Assembly (NCBI GenBank): GCA_016718605.1
Contig: JADKCY010000007.1
Location: 1-64,000 of the forward strand
Length of the DNA: 64,000 nucleotides
From: Lysobacterales bacterium
Lineage (GTDB): Bacteria > Pseudomonadota > Gammaproteobacteria > Xanthomonadales > Xanthomonadaceae
Direction of reading: 5' to 3'
Shown piece by piece: positions 19,091 through 29,001 of this stretch (within the stretch, counting starts at the first letter, position 1; the number at the start of each line of letters is the position of its first letter). Made by a program: the position numbers and the translations under genes. A model generated the notes under the pieces. It saw only the letters and a list, made by a program, of their open reading frames with translations, was not told where the DNA came from and did no database searches.

Positions 19091-20024
19091 TCGATCCAAC
19101 CTCCTCGAACGCGTCAAGGGTGCGCTTCTCGGCCTAGCCTGCGGTGACGCCGTGGGCACGGCTGTTGAGTTCTATCCGCGCGGTCGGTTTGTGCCGCTCA
19201 CCGATATGGTGGGCGGTGGCAAGTTTCGATTGCAGCCGGGCGAGTGGACGGATGACACGGCGATGGCGCTGTGTCTGGCCGAGAGTCTGGTGGTTTGTCG
19301 CGGTTTTGATGCGTTGGATCAGATGCAGCGTTATTGGCGTTGGGCCAATGAGGGCTATTGGTCGTGTCGCCCGCAGGCATTTGGCATGGGCAAGACGGTC
19401 AGCAAGGCGCTACGGCGGTTTCATCAGACGGGCGATCCGGTGGCGGGCTCGACCGATCCGAAGGATTCGGGCAACGGCTCGTTGATGCGTCTGGCACCGA
19501 TCCCGATGGCTTGGCATTTCGACCGAGCACAGGCGATCCATTGGGCTATCGAGAGTTCGCGCCTGACCCATGCCTCGCCAGATTGCTTGGCCAGTTGCGC
19601 CTACTTCTCGGCGCTGATCTGGTCGGCACTGCAAGGCGTGCAGGACAAGGCGCAACTGCTGGCCGAGGTCAGCGACATCGCCCTACCCGTCAGCATGCAG
19701 CGCATCGCCGATCACGCCTTCCTGCACGCCAGCGAAGATGACTACGACGGCTCCGGCTACGTCGTCGCCACACTGGAAGCCGCGCTCTGGGCCTTCTTCA
19801 GCACCGACACGTTCGAACAAGCCATCCTGCGCGCGGCCAATCTCGGCGGCGATGCCGACACCACGGCCGCCGTCTGCGGGCAGATTGCTGGCGCGTCCTA
19901 TGGGATTGACGGCATTTCTGCACATTGGCGCAACAGGCTGGCGAGAGTGCTCGAGATTGAGACACTAGCAATCGCACTGTGCGGTCTCAAAGGCGAGCTT
20001 CGAAGCAGATCTGGGTTCATATGA
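19071..20024 (+). CDS. ADP-ribosylglycohydrolase family protein
   Basis: 317 residues of the DraG/ARH family, which removes ADP-ribose from proteins or nucleic acids using two Mg2+ ions. Metal-binding signatures are present: GALLGLACGDAVGTAVEF near 17-35, EWTDDTAMAL near 60, GNGSLMRLAP near 138 and NLGGDADTTAAV near 261. The start overlaps the end of the WYL gene by 20 bases, so it belongs to the same transcript. No ADP-ribosyltransferase is seen in the window, so its substrate could be host- or phage-made ADP-ribosylation. Confidence 0.9.
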   Translation: MATMMPDRSNLLERVKGALLGLACGDAVGTAVEFYPRGRFVPLTDMVGGGKFRLQPGEWTDDTAMALCLAESLVVCRGFDALDQMQRYWRWANEGYWSCRPQAFGMGKTVSKALRRFHQTGDPVAGSTDPKDSGNGSLMRLAPIPMAWHFDRAQAIHWAIESSRLTHASPDCLASCAYFSALIWSALQGVQDKAQLLAEVSDIALPVSMQRIADHAFLHASEDDYDGSGYVVATLEAALWAFFSTDTFEQAILRAANLGGDADTTAAVCGQIAGASYGIDGISAHWRNRLARVLEIETLAIALCGLKGELRSRSGFI

Positions 20025-20360
20025 ACCTGCATGGCGCATTTCAAATATGCGCTGACAGCGCCATCGTGCCCAACTCTCAGGGCGCCGATTGCGACGCTAC
20101 AAGACCAAAACCCCACAGACATTCAGCAACGAGCCGTCATGTGGTTCCCGGATAGAGCCACCGAATCAAACGCTTCGTTGGATGGCATCGGAAGAAATGA
20201 TGGCAAAGGCAATGGCCGATGTCGCTAAGCTTGTCGCACGCGAATCGAGGTAGAACATTTCGTTAGACCGCCCTTCGATCAATGCAACGGATAGAAGGTA
20301 AGCGAGTGGGTGAAAGCTCAATCGGCGTGGGAGACTCGCTGAGCAACCAGGACAGCAAAG
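20025..20360. other. 336-base gap, no gene seen
   Basis: Space between the ADP-ribosylglycohydrolase stop and the convergent end of the defence operon. A short plus-strand frame at 20031-20228 has no convincing start signal or similarity. No repeat or clear terminator hairpin was noticed. Confidence 0.5.
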
Positions 20361-22448
20361 CTAAGACCCAGGGCTCACAGCAATAAGGACTGCAATTGCC
20401 TTCGCTCTGGTCATCGCGACATAAACCAACGCGGTAGCTAGATCATCTTGGCTGCCCGGATCTACAACGATCACGCGGTCAAACTCCAAGCCTTTGGCTC
20501 GATGCATAGTGGAGACACGGATGCCCTTCAACTCTGGGCTGTCTTCAATGTCGGCTTCGATCACGATGGCATGTAGCGCCTTCCGTCCAAGAGCCGTCGC
20601 AACATCATCCCGCACCCGCCTATTCGGGACGATAATGCAGGTCGTGGGTGGCAGATCTTCGCCAGTTCTGCTCCACTCCGCCGCGATCTCGCTTGCCGCT
20701 TCCACCGCTTTCTTGGTGCTCGCAACACTGACGCGCTTGGGTGAGGGGCCATGCGACAGCGACTTGTAGCGTCGGTTGTCGTCGGTACCACCATCCAGAT
20801 CGTCGATCTCTCTTCCCTCCAGCAGTGCAACCGCTGCCTTGCGAATCTCGTCGGTGGTGCGGTAGTTCAAATAGAGCTTTCTTGAACGGCCACGGATGTC
20901 GATTCCACAGCGCCCCATCACTGCTTTGTATTTGGGGTAGATCCGTTGATGGCCGTCGCCCACAAAGAAGAGATCGTTCGGCCCCTCAGGAACCATTGCC
21001 CGCAGCAAGCGCAGTGCCTGAGGCCCAAAGTCCTGCGTCTCATCAACTACGATGGCGCAGTATTCGGCCGCGCCTTCGCGATTGGATGCGTTCAACAGGC
21101 TCGCGGCGTCTCCGTAGGCATCGTCCACCTCCTTGAGATGCCGTGAGCTAAGCTGCGCGCGGTACTCCTCAAACACCTGCCATGCCGCGTCGCGCTTGGC
21201 CCGACTCAACACGCCGCGGCGCCCGACCCTACTGACCTTCCTGTAGTCATCCAAACTTCGGATACCCTGGGGTGCGACGACCTGATCCCACTCGTCCGCA
21301 TAAAACTCGGAGTCCAAGCCGAGCCTCTGATCGGCCGCCTCCAGCGCGCGGCCCCAAGCGTCCTGGTCGCGCTGGTAGATGATGCGGTGCTCATAGCGAT
21401 GCTGGCGCAGAAACTTGTGGACCCAACGATCAAGGTTGGTCACCTCTACCTTCGCAAGATCGCGATCCTCCAGAAACAGTGACCTGAGGTTCTGCTCGAT
21501 ATCCACGGCCAGATTCCGGGTGAAGGTGGTGACCAGCACCTTCTTCCCCTGAGGCGTACAGTTCTTGGCCAACCATCTGGCACGATGCAACGCTAGCACT
21601 GTCTTGCCGGTACCGGCGCCGCCTAGGATACGAACGGGACCGCTGCGATCTCCTGTGGCGAGCTTGCGCTGCTGCGGGTGCAGGAATACGCGCCACTGCG
21701 CGAGTGGGGCGTTCAGTATCGCCATGAGCTCAGCATCGCCGGTCACCACGACGAAGCGTGACTGGCTCTCGGCAGTTTCAAGAGCTTTGTCGAAATCATC
21801 GACATCAACCTTCCGGTCAACGCGCGTCTCTCGATCTGACAGAATCCGAGAGACCGCATCACCGGCCGCGAGCAAGAAGAGCCCCTCATAGGCTTCCACC
21901 GGCAGCGACGCCTGCGCCGCATCCAGATCTGCCTCATTCTGAATGCGACGGACCGCGGGAATCATCTCAGGCGGGGTCCCCAGCCGCACCAGCTCTTCAT
22001 CAGCGATGTGACCAAACAAGGGCACGCGCTCGCTACTGGCAGGGATTTCACCGACCAATGGCACAGGCGAGACTCGCTTCTTAGCCGGCTCACCCACATC
22101 CACCGTTTCGAGGTTGAGCACTTGGAGCGCGCCCGTCACAGGATTCACTGCGAGCTTGCGGCGCTCGGCCCAACGGTAGGCGTCATCGTGGTGATCCACA
22201 TGCAACAAGATGTAGAGATCGCCCTTCTCTGGCTTGAAGACGACGCCCCTCCAGTCTTGGTCGATGCGGACAGAGCGCAGGTTTGGGTCGCGCGCAGCCT
22301 TGATAGTCTCGTAGTTGATCCCGTTAGAGGCGGGATCCTGTTGGAACTTCAACATCCAACGCGTCACACGGCTCTGCACCGCCGAGGGCAAGCGCCCCAA
22401 GCCCAGCAGAAACTCCTGCGAAATTGCTACCCTCGGCATCGCGGTCAT
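20361..22448 (-). CDS. RelE/ParE-fold N-terminus fused to UvrD-type superfamily I helicase
   Basis: 695 residues. Residues about 5-100 resemble a RelE/ParE toxin fold (FLLGLGRLPSAVQSRVTRWM, LRSVRIDQDWRGVVFKPEKG, ILLHVDHHDDAYRWA). After a linker comes a UvrD/Rep helicase: Walker A ILGGAGTGKTVLALHRA near 275, Walker B VDETQDFGP near 470, YRTTDEIRKAA, VSTMHRAKGLEFDRVIVV near 650 and YVAMTRAK near 680. Last gene of the 26-kb operon; its ATG overlaps the stop of the YprA-family helicase (ATGA). Probably an ATP-dependent translocase recruited to invading DNA or its transcripts. Whether the RelE fold is catalytic cannot be judged. Confidence 0.82.
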   Translation of the reverse strand: MTAMPRVAISQEFLLGLGRLPSAVQSRVTRWMLKFQQDPASNGINYETIKAARDPNLRSVRIDQDWRGVVFKPEKGDLYILLHVDHHDDAYRWAERRKLAVNPVTGALQVLNLETVDVGEPAKKRVSPVPLVGEIPASSERVPLFGHIADEELVRLGTPPEMIPAVRRIQNEADLDAAQASLPVEAYEGLFLLAAGDAVSRILSDRETRVDRKVDVDDFDKALETAESQSRFVVVTGDAELMAILNAPLAQWRVFLHPQQRKLATGDRSGPVRILGGAGTGKTVLALHRARWLAKNCTPQGKKVLVTTFTRNLAVDIEQNLRSLFLEDRDLAKVEVTNLDRWVHKFLRQHRYEHRIIYQRDQDAWGRALEAADQRLGLDSEFYADEWDQVVAPQGIRSLDDYRKVSRVGRRGVLSRAKRDAAWQVFEEYRAQLSSRHLKEVDDAYGDAASLLNASNREGAAEYCAIVVDETQDFGPQALRLLRAMVPEGPNDLFFVGDGHQRIYPKYKAVMGRCGIDIRGRSRKLYLNYRTTDEIRKAAVALLEGREIDDLDGGTDDNRRYKSLSHGPSPKRVSVASTKKAVEAASEIAAEWSRTGEDLPPTTCIIVPNRRVRDDVATALGRKALHAIVIEADIEDSPELKGIRVSTMHRAKGLEFDRVIVVDPGSQDDLATALVYVAMTRAKAIAVLIAVSPGS

Positions 22449-25400
22449 CGCTCAATCCCCATAGCCTCTCGGACCTCCTCAGCCCAATCCCCTTGATCCG
22501 CCAGCACCACCCGCCAACCGTCTGCTGCCCAGATCTCGCGGAACTCCAACTGGTGCTCAGTCAACACCACAATCCGCTGCTCAAACCACGCGAGCTCTGC
22601 TTCTGCTTCCACGCACTCCCCGTCTGAGGACTTCTCGAAGCCGACTTCGTCGGGCGCCAAGCAAGCCCAGGACTGGAGCTGTCGTAAACCCGCAGCCAAA
22701 TTAGAGATCGCGCGATCGATCACAGTGGGCCAGATATCAAGGTGCGGCTCCGCACTCGATGGATTCGGCGCGGCTGTGGCCGCGAACAAATCAAGGTAGT
22801 CGCCATTTTCCTGACCCGAGCACTCGACCAGATAATGGTTGGGCAGGCCTTGCAATAAGTTGTACGTCTGCAGCCATCCGCGCCACGCCTCCCTCAGAGT
22901 CGCTACATCCGTGGCTAACGCGGGGCTAAGGAGCGTCGCACCACAGCCGTCCGACAAGTCTCCATCCAGGTAGGAGCGCATCAACAGCGAGAAAACCTGC
23001 AACGGTCCGGACAGGACGCTGCTAGCGCAATGCCCGGCATTTTCCGCGCCTTCAAGCACGCCATCTGGCAGTACAGTCACTAAGCGCTGGAATGTCTTTT
23101 TTACGACCGGCAGGTTTGGATCATTGGGGTCCACAACGAGGCGCGCGCAAGCGATTGCGGCCTGCCGAGTCAAAACACCATCCGCTTTCGCAGGATCAAG
23201 CGCCAGGAACCGCAGCAGGCGGGCCACTGCATTCTCGCGGGGCACTGCGGGCGGCACGCCCACACTACTTGCGAGTCGAGAAACAATCGGATGCATGACT
23301 GGCAATCTCGCATGCTGCTGCAAATGGTCAATGTCAGCTGCGATCTCGCCCGCCAGCGCCTGCTTCACGTCCTCCCAAGTCACGGACCACACCCAATAGC
23401 GTCCGCTTGCCACGAGGGCGGAGCGTTTACGCGCGTCCTCTCGCAGGGTGTGCTGGTGGTAGGTCCAGCCATCGGCGAACACCGCGATGCTGCGCCGTCG
23501 ACCACCTGTCTTGGCTGGGACAAATAAGAAATCCGGCCGGCATGGGGCTCTCACTCCAACGTCAGGGCCCAGGTCTACTTGCGGCTTGATCCACCAACGC
23601 TGCCCCGCCACCTCCAACAGGAAGCCGGATACGCCTTCGATCACCTCTTGAACCAGACGCGCGGTCGGCATCAACACGTTGGTACTAGGTTCCTTGACGC
23701 CACTGAGGCGCCGCAGCGACTCGATGAACTGCCCCTCAAGCACCGAATCGAAGTTGGGGTTGATCAGAATCTGGGAGATCGACGGCACCCGGACCAGACC
23801 ATCCATGCTCTCGATCAACTCGCCGAGCACTTCGTCGGCAACCCGCCTCGACACGAGAGCCATAGCCCTGCCCTGTCGGTACTGGTAGACGCATCGGTAG
23901 CAGCCGTCCTTGTCGGGAATCTTGCGGCAACGGCAGGTCTTGACTGCCTGGTGCGCCATGCGCAAAACGTCGCTGAGTGACTGCGCGTCCTCGCTAAGCA
24001 GCTGGTGCAAATAGCCCGTACCGCCTGGAACCGAGTCGTAGATCAGCACGAACTGGCGGCTGCCGCCTCCAACGGGGTCGGGCTGCTCTTGGGTGGTGAT
24101 TCGAAGATGATCCACCTTACCGCCGAACCGACGCTTCAAGCCGAGCTGTAGAGCCGCCATGAAGGATTGCAGCACGCTCTCGTCCATACCTGATCGTGTG
24201 TACGGCACAAGGACTCGCAGTGCCTCGGACGTGAACTCTCGATACAGATAGAGACAGTCGATGATGTTCTCGGGGTTCGCACTTCCGTACGCCACGCAAT
24301 CCCGCGCGTGGTTCTGTGCAGGCTCTTCATCTCCCTCACGCGGTCGACGCGGCGGCTTCTGCACCATGCCGCAGTGTCTGCAAAGCTTGAAACCTGGGCG
24401 CGCAAGCTCCCGGTCGGCAACGCGAAAACTTTCGCCTGCCCGACCCGACTCACCAAAATTTATGTCACGGAACACTGCACGACGGATGAACTCGAAGCCA
24501 AAGGCCACCCGATCGGATTCAAGCTTCCAGGCAATCGACACATCATCGGGCTCAAAGTCCACCAGCAGCTGGCGCTGAAAGAACTTCGGTTCGCGGTCCT
24601 CGGTTGTGTCGTCGATTCGCGACTTCGCGTCTTCGCTGTTGGCCATGGCCTGCCGGAAGCGAAGCAAGCTGCGCTTCTGAGCGACGTTCGCCCATATGAC
24701 GTCTCCGCAGCGCGGACAGGTTGTGTTCTGATCTCCAGACAGGCTGAGGTTTTCGGAGTGGTGGCAACGCGGGCATAGGCGCCAAGATTCGACCTTAGCT
24801 AGCTGCATGTTGACTTGGTCAATCTCGACCCTGCGGCGATTGGCAAAGAAGCGATTCTCCGGCGCCAGCTCAGACAGTGCGGATGACGCCGGGCGCTCGT
24901 AGCGTTCAGCCGGAAGACTCACGTATCCGCGTTCGCCCGGCTCGCGCTCACCGCGTTTGCGCCAGATGAAGGACTTCAGCTCAACGCCGGCCTCGGGAAA
25001 TGCGTAGTTGGGAATCAAACCCGCATCCGTCAGCGTGGCCAGAAGCTCGCGCGAGCTGATCTCGTGCGCCAGTTCCAGCAGCTTGTCGCGCTCACGCTTG
25101 AGCTCGGCGACTTCATTCTGGGTTGCCTCATCCTGCGGCTTCGATTGAAGTTGCTTGATGCGGCTCTTCAACGACTCAGCGCGTTTGCGGTGCGCTGCGC
25201 GCTCGTTGACCAGCTCTTCCAGCGTCTTGAGCAAAGCGATCCTGAGGCTGTCCACCTCCGGCGCGCCGATCATGTAGTCCTGCAAACGCTCGCGAACCCG
25301 CGGGGTCAGCGAATCGCCGAGAAGCCCAAAGAAGCGCTCCAGCAGCTCGATGTCGCCCGCCTGCATAAAGGCGAGCAAGTTGTGAGGGAAACGCCGCAGA

Positions 25401-28400
25401 TCCGCCTTCTCGACTGCGTCCAGGGCGGGCCCCGCCTTGTCGGGAAACGCAGTGTCGGGGATGCCCGTCGCCACCCACGCATCGATGCAGAAGGCCATCA
25501 GCTGCCGACGCAATACCTCGGCCGCCTCGAGGAACACGCCGGGCGGCGCAACCTCACCGGCCATCATCTCCAGCGGTTCTTCGTAGAAGTAGAGATCGTG
25601 AGGACTGGCGCCATCGGCCAAGGTCACCACCAGCGCGTTGCCATCGCGCCGACCCGCACGCCCGATGCGCTGCAAATAGCTCGCCTGCGAGGGCGGCACC
25701 GAACACAGCATGACTGAAGACAGCGAGCCGATATCCACGCCCATTTCCAAGGTCGGAGTGGCCGACAGCAGATTCTCGTACCAGGGCCGGCAATCCTCCG
25801 GCTTGGCTTTGAATCGTTGTTCCAAGGCCTCGCGATCCTGACGCAACAGCAGTCCGGTGTGTTCCGCAGGCAGCACGCGGCGCATGTCTCCCTCACCGTA
25901 GCGCCTCGCCATCCAGAGCTCACCCTCGGCAGCTTGGTCCAAGCTGCCATAGCGCTCATGCATGGCATCGAGACAGGGCATACCCAACAGCGCGTCGGCC
26001 ACTGCTGCAGGTACCACCAAGCGCCGTCGCCCCTGAGTGGAGCGCAGGACACCCACACGCGTGTCCAGCACAAGCCGCTTGCTGGAAAGGCCGACGCTCA
26101 CCCCCTGACTTCCGTGAGCGGCCTCAAGCACCCCCTGCTCGCAGAGCAGATCAATCGCAGCCCCATAGACATCAGGCTCGATGCCCTTTGCCATCAGCAG
26201 CTCGCGCTGCCCAAGGGTGGCGGCCAGCCAGCGCTGGTACCAGGTCTTGCCTTGCGACTGCACAAGGCGATCGCCTTGCCGTGAATCGCCAAGCGCCAAG
26301 AACACAGGATGGGGCCCCCACTGGGTCATGCCGGGAAGCCACAGCTCCCGCCCACCCCGGCCACTGAAAGCGAAAAAGTTGCCTTCTCGGAAGTAGCCTT
26401 CCATCTCAGGATGGGTCACAGCTCCACGCCGCCGCAGGTGTAGCAGGAAGCCCCACAGCCAGTGCCGCACATCGTCCTCAAGCAACGCGCGCAGGCCATA
26501 ACGCTCCGCGAGACGTGAACGCAGCTCAGGCAGCACGGCGTCGACGTCCTCCGGCATCGGCGCAAGTGTTGCCAAGCCGACCCGCTCCAAAGTCCTGCCG
26601 CGGGCGCTCAGATAGGTGAATTCGGATACGGCCTGCCAGCCCAGTCGCTTGCAAACCCGGTCCACCAACGCGCCATTCGCTTCAAGCTGCCCGCGCTCGA
26701 GGAGCTGCACCCACTCATGCTGCCACTGCATGTTGGGGCCAATGAATTCGGTTACAAAGCGCTCAGGCGCCCACCCGGATTCATGCCGCCAATACTGAGG
26801 CAGTCGGTCCAGCAGACGCGACCAGACCACCGTCGGCCGCGCCTCCTGCGCGATGACCCGACTCATCGCCATGCGAACGTTGTTCTGGTAGGTGCGCCCG
26901 CCGAAGAAGCCGGCGCGGTGTGCGGCATCCTGTACGGAGTCCGAAAACGCGATCAGCTTCTTGTCGTCGTTGTAGGGCGAAGCCCAGGTCTGCTCGATGA
27001 TCTGGGCACCCAGCGTAGCGCTGCGCGCGCCCAGCAACAGAAGCCGATCCTTGGTGCCACAGGCGGGGCAACGTTTCTCGTGCCAACTGAAGACCGCTTC
27101 GCCCTTCTGCGACTGCACCTGATCGCGACACTCCCACATCGCCAGGGTTTCCGGGTGGCCACACGCCTTGCACTCACCGGGTGAATCCTGCAGCTGCCCG
27201 CAGTGGCCACACCCATGCACTTTGCGAGCGGCATCCGGTTGACCAACCAGGGCCTGCTCGGGATAAAGCCGCGCCACTTCGGGCGCGGCCCGGAACCAGG
27301 CGTTGTAGAGCACATCCAGCTCTTGCACGAAGCGGGGCGAACTATTTGAGCGATAGCCCAACCAGCCTGTTGTGCGACACTCGGAGCACTGAACCAACGG
27401 CAGGTGTACCCGTCCAGTATTCGCCTTCAGATCTGCGGTGGACTGCAGCTCGATCTCGTCGGGTTTTGCGCTCACGTTCGCCACCAGGCGTCGCAGCTCA
27501 CGTAGCCAGACCTGCACGCGTACCGTGACCAAGGGCAAAGAGGCCACGCTGCCGTTGCGCGCCCAGGCAATGAGCGCCACAAAGGCATCCAGCACGCGCG
27601 CCGCATGTGGTCGCGCGGATTCCGGCAACGAGCCCGCCAGGTCTCTCTGCACGTCAACCAAGAGCTTGACGCCGCCTTTCAGCACACGCAGCAGGTTGGC
27701 AAGCAGGATGTGCTGTTTGAGCGCAGGGCCCAGGGCCTGTCGCCATGAAGGGTCGGTTACATCAACCGGCTCAGGCTCGCAGGGAAAGAACAGTCGATAC
27801 CACGCGGCAATCGCAAGCGCAGGGCTGGCGTGGCTCGCCGGGTCCAACACCTGAGCCAAATCTGTGCGAGCCTCCATGAAGTGCACAATCGGCTGGTCAC
27901 CCAGGAACTCCGCCACGCTGTCCCGCGTTTCGGTGATCACTGAGGCTTCGGGAAACTCATCCCCAAACACCTGGGCCGCATAGTCTCTGAGCGGCTGCGT
28001 GTCACCATCACCCAAAGTGGCCGAGGTGCCGACACAGATCAGGTGGCCCTTGGGCGTGCCAAGACGCGCCTTCAGCCGCCGCAGTAGCAGGGAGAGGTCA
28101 GTGCCTTGCGCGCCATCGAAGGTGTGCAGTTCATCCACTACCACGTAGCGCAGAGTGTCTGGCCCGTTTTTCGCCCAAAGCGCGCGGTCCTTCGGCCGGA
28201 CCAGCAGGTAGTCGAGCATCTTGTAGTTGGTGAGCAGTACGTCGGGTGGCGCGCGACGCAGGGCATCGCGATCGGTGATCACTGATGCGGCCGTCATCTC
28301 CGGCACAGTATCGGCACGTCCACCACCACCGACGTACAGCCCGACTCGCAGCCCCGCAAGAGTCGGCGTCGAGGCAATGATCTCGGCAAAGCGCCGCGCC

Positions 28401-28837
28401 TGGTCACTGGCCAGCGCGTTCATCGGGTAAATCACCAGCGCCTTCATGCCCTCAGCTGCGCCTGGGTCTCCCGTCTCGCGCGCGCGGCGGCAGTGGTCCA
28501 GCACCGGATACAGAAAACACTCGGTCTTTCCGCTGCCCGTACCAGTCGCCACCAGCGTGTGTGCGGCCTGGCGATTCGAGCTGAGCCGGCGCCACGCTGC
28601 TTCCTGATGGGCATAGCCAGCGTGCGGCAGCTCGAAGCTGCCGAAGAAGCGTTTGCCCTCTCGGCCCGGTCGGAAAGGCAGACCGAGCTGAAGATATGGC
28701 CCCTTGTCCAACCCGTCAGGTCGCTCGACAAAGCGCTGCACGACGCCCTGAAAAAAGGGATCGGAAGCTTCGTAGGCGGTGACCAAAAAGTGGCGGGTGC
28801 TGGAGCGGACTTCACTGGCGAGGATGGTCGGAAGCAC
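22445..28837 (-). CDS. YprA-family helicase with DUF1998, DruE/DrmA-B-like
   Basis: 2130 residues, one intact frame. DEAD/DEAH domain: Walker A VATGTGSGKTE near 97-106, IYPMNALASDQARR near 136, DELHTFDGAQGTD near 235. Zinc-binding cysteines CGHCGQL, CKACGH and CPACG near 500-600, then LIAFSDSVQDAAHRAGFFGGR. The C-terminal helicase motifs LLSATPTLEMGVDIG and YLQRIGRAGRRDGNALV are near 1030-1090. DUF1998 has YDSVPGGTGYLHQLL and CRCRK...CYRC near 1570-1620. A C-terminal segment (SIAVFADGWTYHQHTLREDA) looks like a Vsr-type nuclease fold. Size and layout match Druantia DruE and fused DISARM DrmA/DrmB. Core ATPase of the system. Confidence 0.88.
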   Translation of the reverse strand: MLPTILASEVRSSTRHFLVTAYEASDPFFQGVVQRFVERPDGLDKGPYLQLGLPFRPGREGKRFFGSFELPHAGYAHQEAAWRRLSSNRQAAHTLVATGTGSGKTECFLYPVLDHCRRARETGDPGAAEGMKALVIYPMNALASDQARRFAEIIASTPTLAGLRVGLYVGGGGRADTVPEMTAASVITDRDALRRAPPDVLLTNYKMLDYLLVRPKDRALWAKNGPDTLRYVVVDELHTFDGAQGTDLSLLLRRLKARLGTPKGHLICVGTSATLGDGDTQPLRDYAAQVFGDEFPEASVITETRDSVAEFLGDQPIVHFMEARTDLAQVLDPASHASPALAIAAWYRLFFPCEPEPVDVTDPSWRQALGPALKQHILLANLLRVLKGGVKLLVDVQRDLAGSLPESARPHAARVLDAFVALIAWARNGSVASLPLVTVRVQVWLRELRRLVANVSAKPDEIELQSTADLKANTGRVHLPLVQCSECRTTGWLGYRSNSSPRFVQELDVLYNAWFRAAPEVARLYPEQALVGQPDAARKVHGCGHCGQLQDSPGECKACGHPETLAMWECRDQVQSQKGEAVFSWHEKRCPACGTKDRLLLLGARSATLGAQIIEQTWASPYNDDKKLIAFSDSVQDAAHRAGFFGGRTYQNNVRMAMSRVIAQEARPTVVWSRLLDRLPQYWRHESGWAPERFVTEFIGPNMQWQHEWVQLLERGQLEANGALVDRVCKRLGWQAVSEFTYLSARGRTLERVGLATLAPMPEDVDAVLPELRSRLAERYGLRALLEDDVRHWLWGFLLHLRRRGAVTHPEMEGYFREGNFFAFSGRGGRELWLPGMTQWGPHPVFLALGDSRQGDRLVQSQGKTWYQRWLAATLGQRELLMAKGIEPDVYGAAIDLLCEQGVLEAAHGSQGVSVGLSSKRLVLDTRVGVLRSTQGRRRLVVPAAVADALLGMPCLDAMHERYGSLDQAAEGELWMARRYGEGDMRRVLPAEHTGLLLRQDREALEQRFKAKPEDCRPWYENLLSATPTLEMGVDIGSLSSVMLCSVPPSQASYLQRIGRAGRRDGNALVVTLADGASPHDLYFYEEPLEMMAGEVAPPGVFLEAAEVLRRQLMAFCIDAWVATGIPDTAFPDKAGPALDAVEKADLRRFPHNLLAFMQAGDIELLERFFGLLGDSLTPRVRERLQDYMIGAPEVDSLRIALLKTLEELVNERAAHRKRAESLKSRIKQLQSKPQDEATQNEVAELKRERDKLLELAHEISSRELLATLTDAGLIPNYAFPEAGVELKSFIWRKRGEREPGERGYVSLPAERYERPASSALSELAPENRFFANRRRVEIDQVNMQLAKVESWRLCPRCHHSENLSLSGDQNTTCPRCGDVIWANVAQKRSLLRFRQAMANSEDAKSRIDDTTEDREPKFFQRQLLVDFEPDDVSIAWKLESDRVAFGFEFIRRAVFRDINFGESGRAGESFRVADRELARPGFKLCRHCGMVQKPPRRPREGDEEPAQNHARDCVAYGSANPENIIDCLYLYREFTSEALRVLVPYTRSGMDESVLQSFMAALQLGLKRRFGGKVDHLRITTQEQPDPVGGGSRQFVLIYDSVPGGTGYLHQLLSEDAQSLSDVLRMAHQAVKTCRCRKIPDKDGCYRCVYQYRQGRAMALVSRRVADEVLGELIESMDGLVRVPSISQILINPNFDSVLEGQFIESLRRLSGVKEPSTNVLMPTARLVQEVIEGVSGFLLEVAGQRWWIKPQVDLGPDVGVRAPCRPDFLFVPAKTGGRRRSIAVFADGWTYHQHTLREDARKRSALVASGRYWVWSVTWEDVKQALAGEIAADIDHLQQHARLPVMHPIVSRLASSVGVPPAVPRENAVARLLRFLALDPAKADGVLTRQAAIACARLVVDPNDPNLPVVKKTFQRLVTVLPDGVLEGAENAGHCASSVLSGPLQVFSLLMRSYLDGDLSDGCGATLLSPALATDVATLREAWRGWLQTYNLLQGLPNHYLVECSGQENGDYLDLFAATAAPNPSSAEPHLDIWPTVIDRAISNLAAGLRQLQSWACLAPDEVGFEKSSDGECVEAEAELAWFEQRIVVLTEHQLEFREIWAADGWRVVLADQGDWAEEVREAMGIER

Positions 28838-29001
28838 ACGAGACCTTAAATGTGGTTATCGAATTCCGCAAACGAGCCTTGGCGATGATGCCGATATTCG
28901 GAGGCTCCCAGGCTCACGAGTTCAGACAGGGCGAGAACCGCTCTTCGCAGTCGACGCAGAGACCAAATCAAGTCCGATCTCAGCGACCTCCGAGCACGCG
29001 G

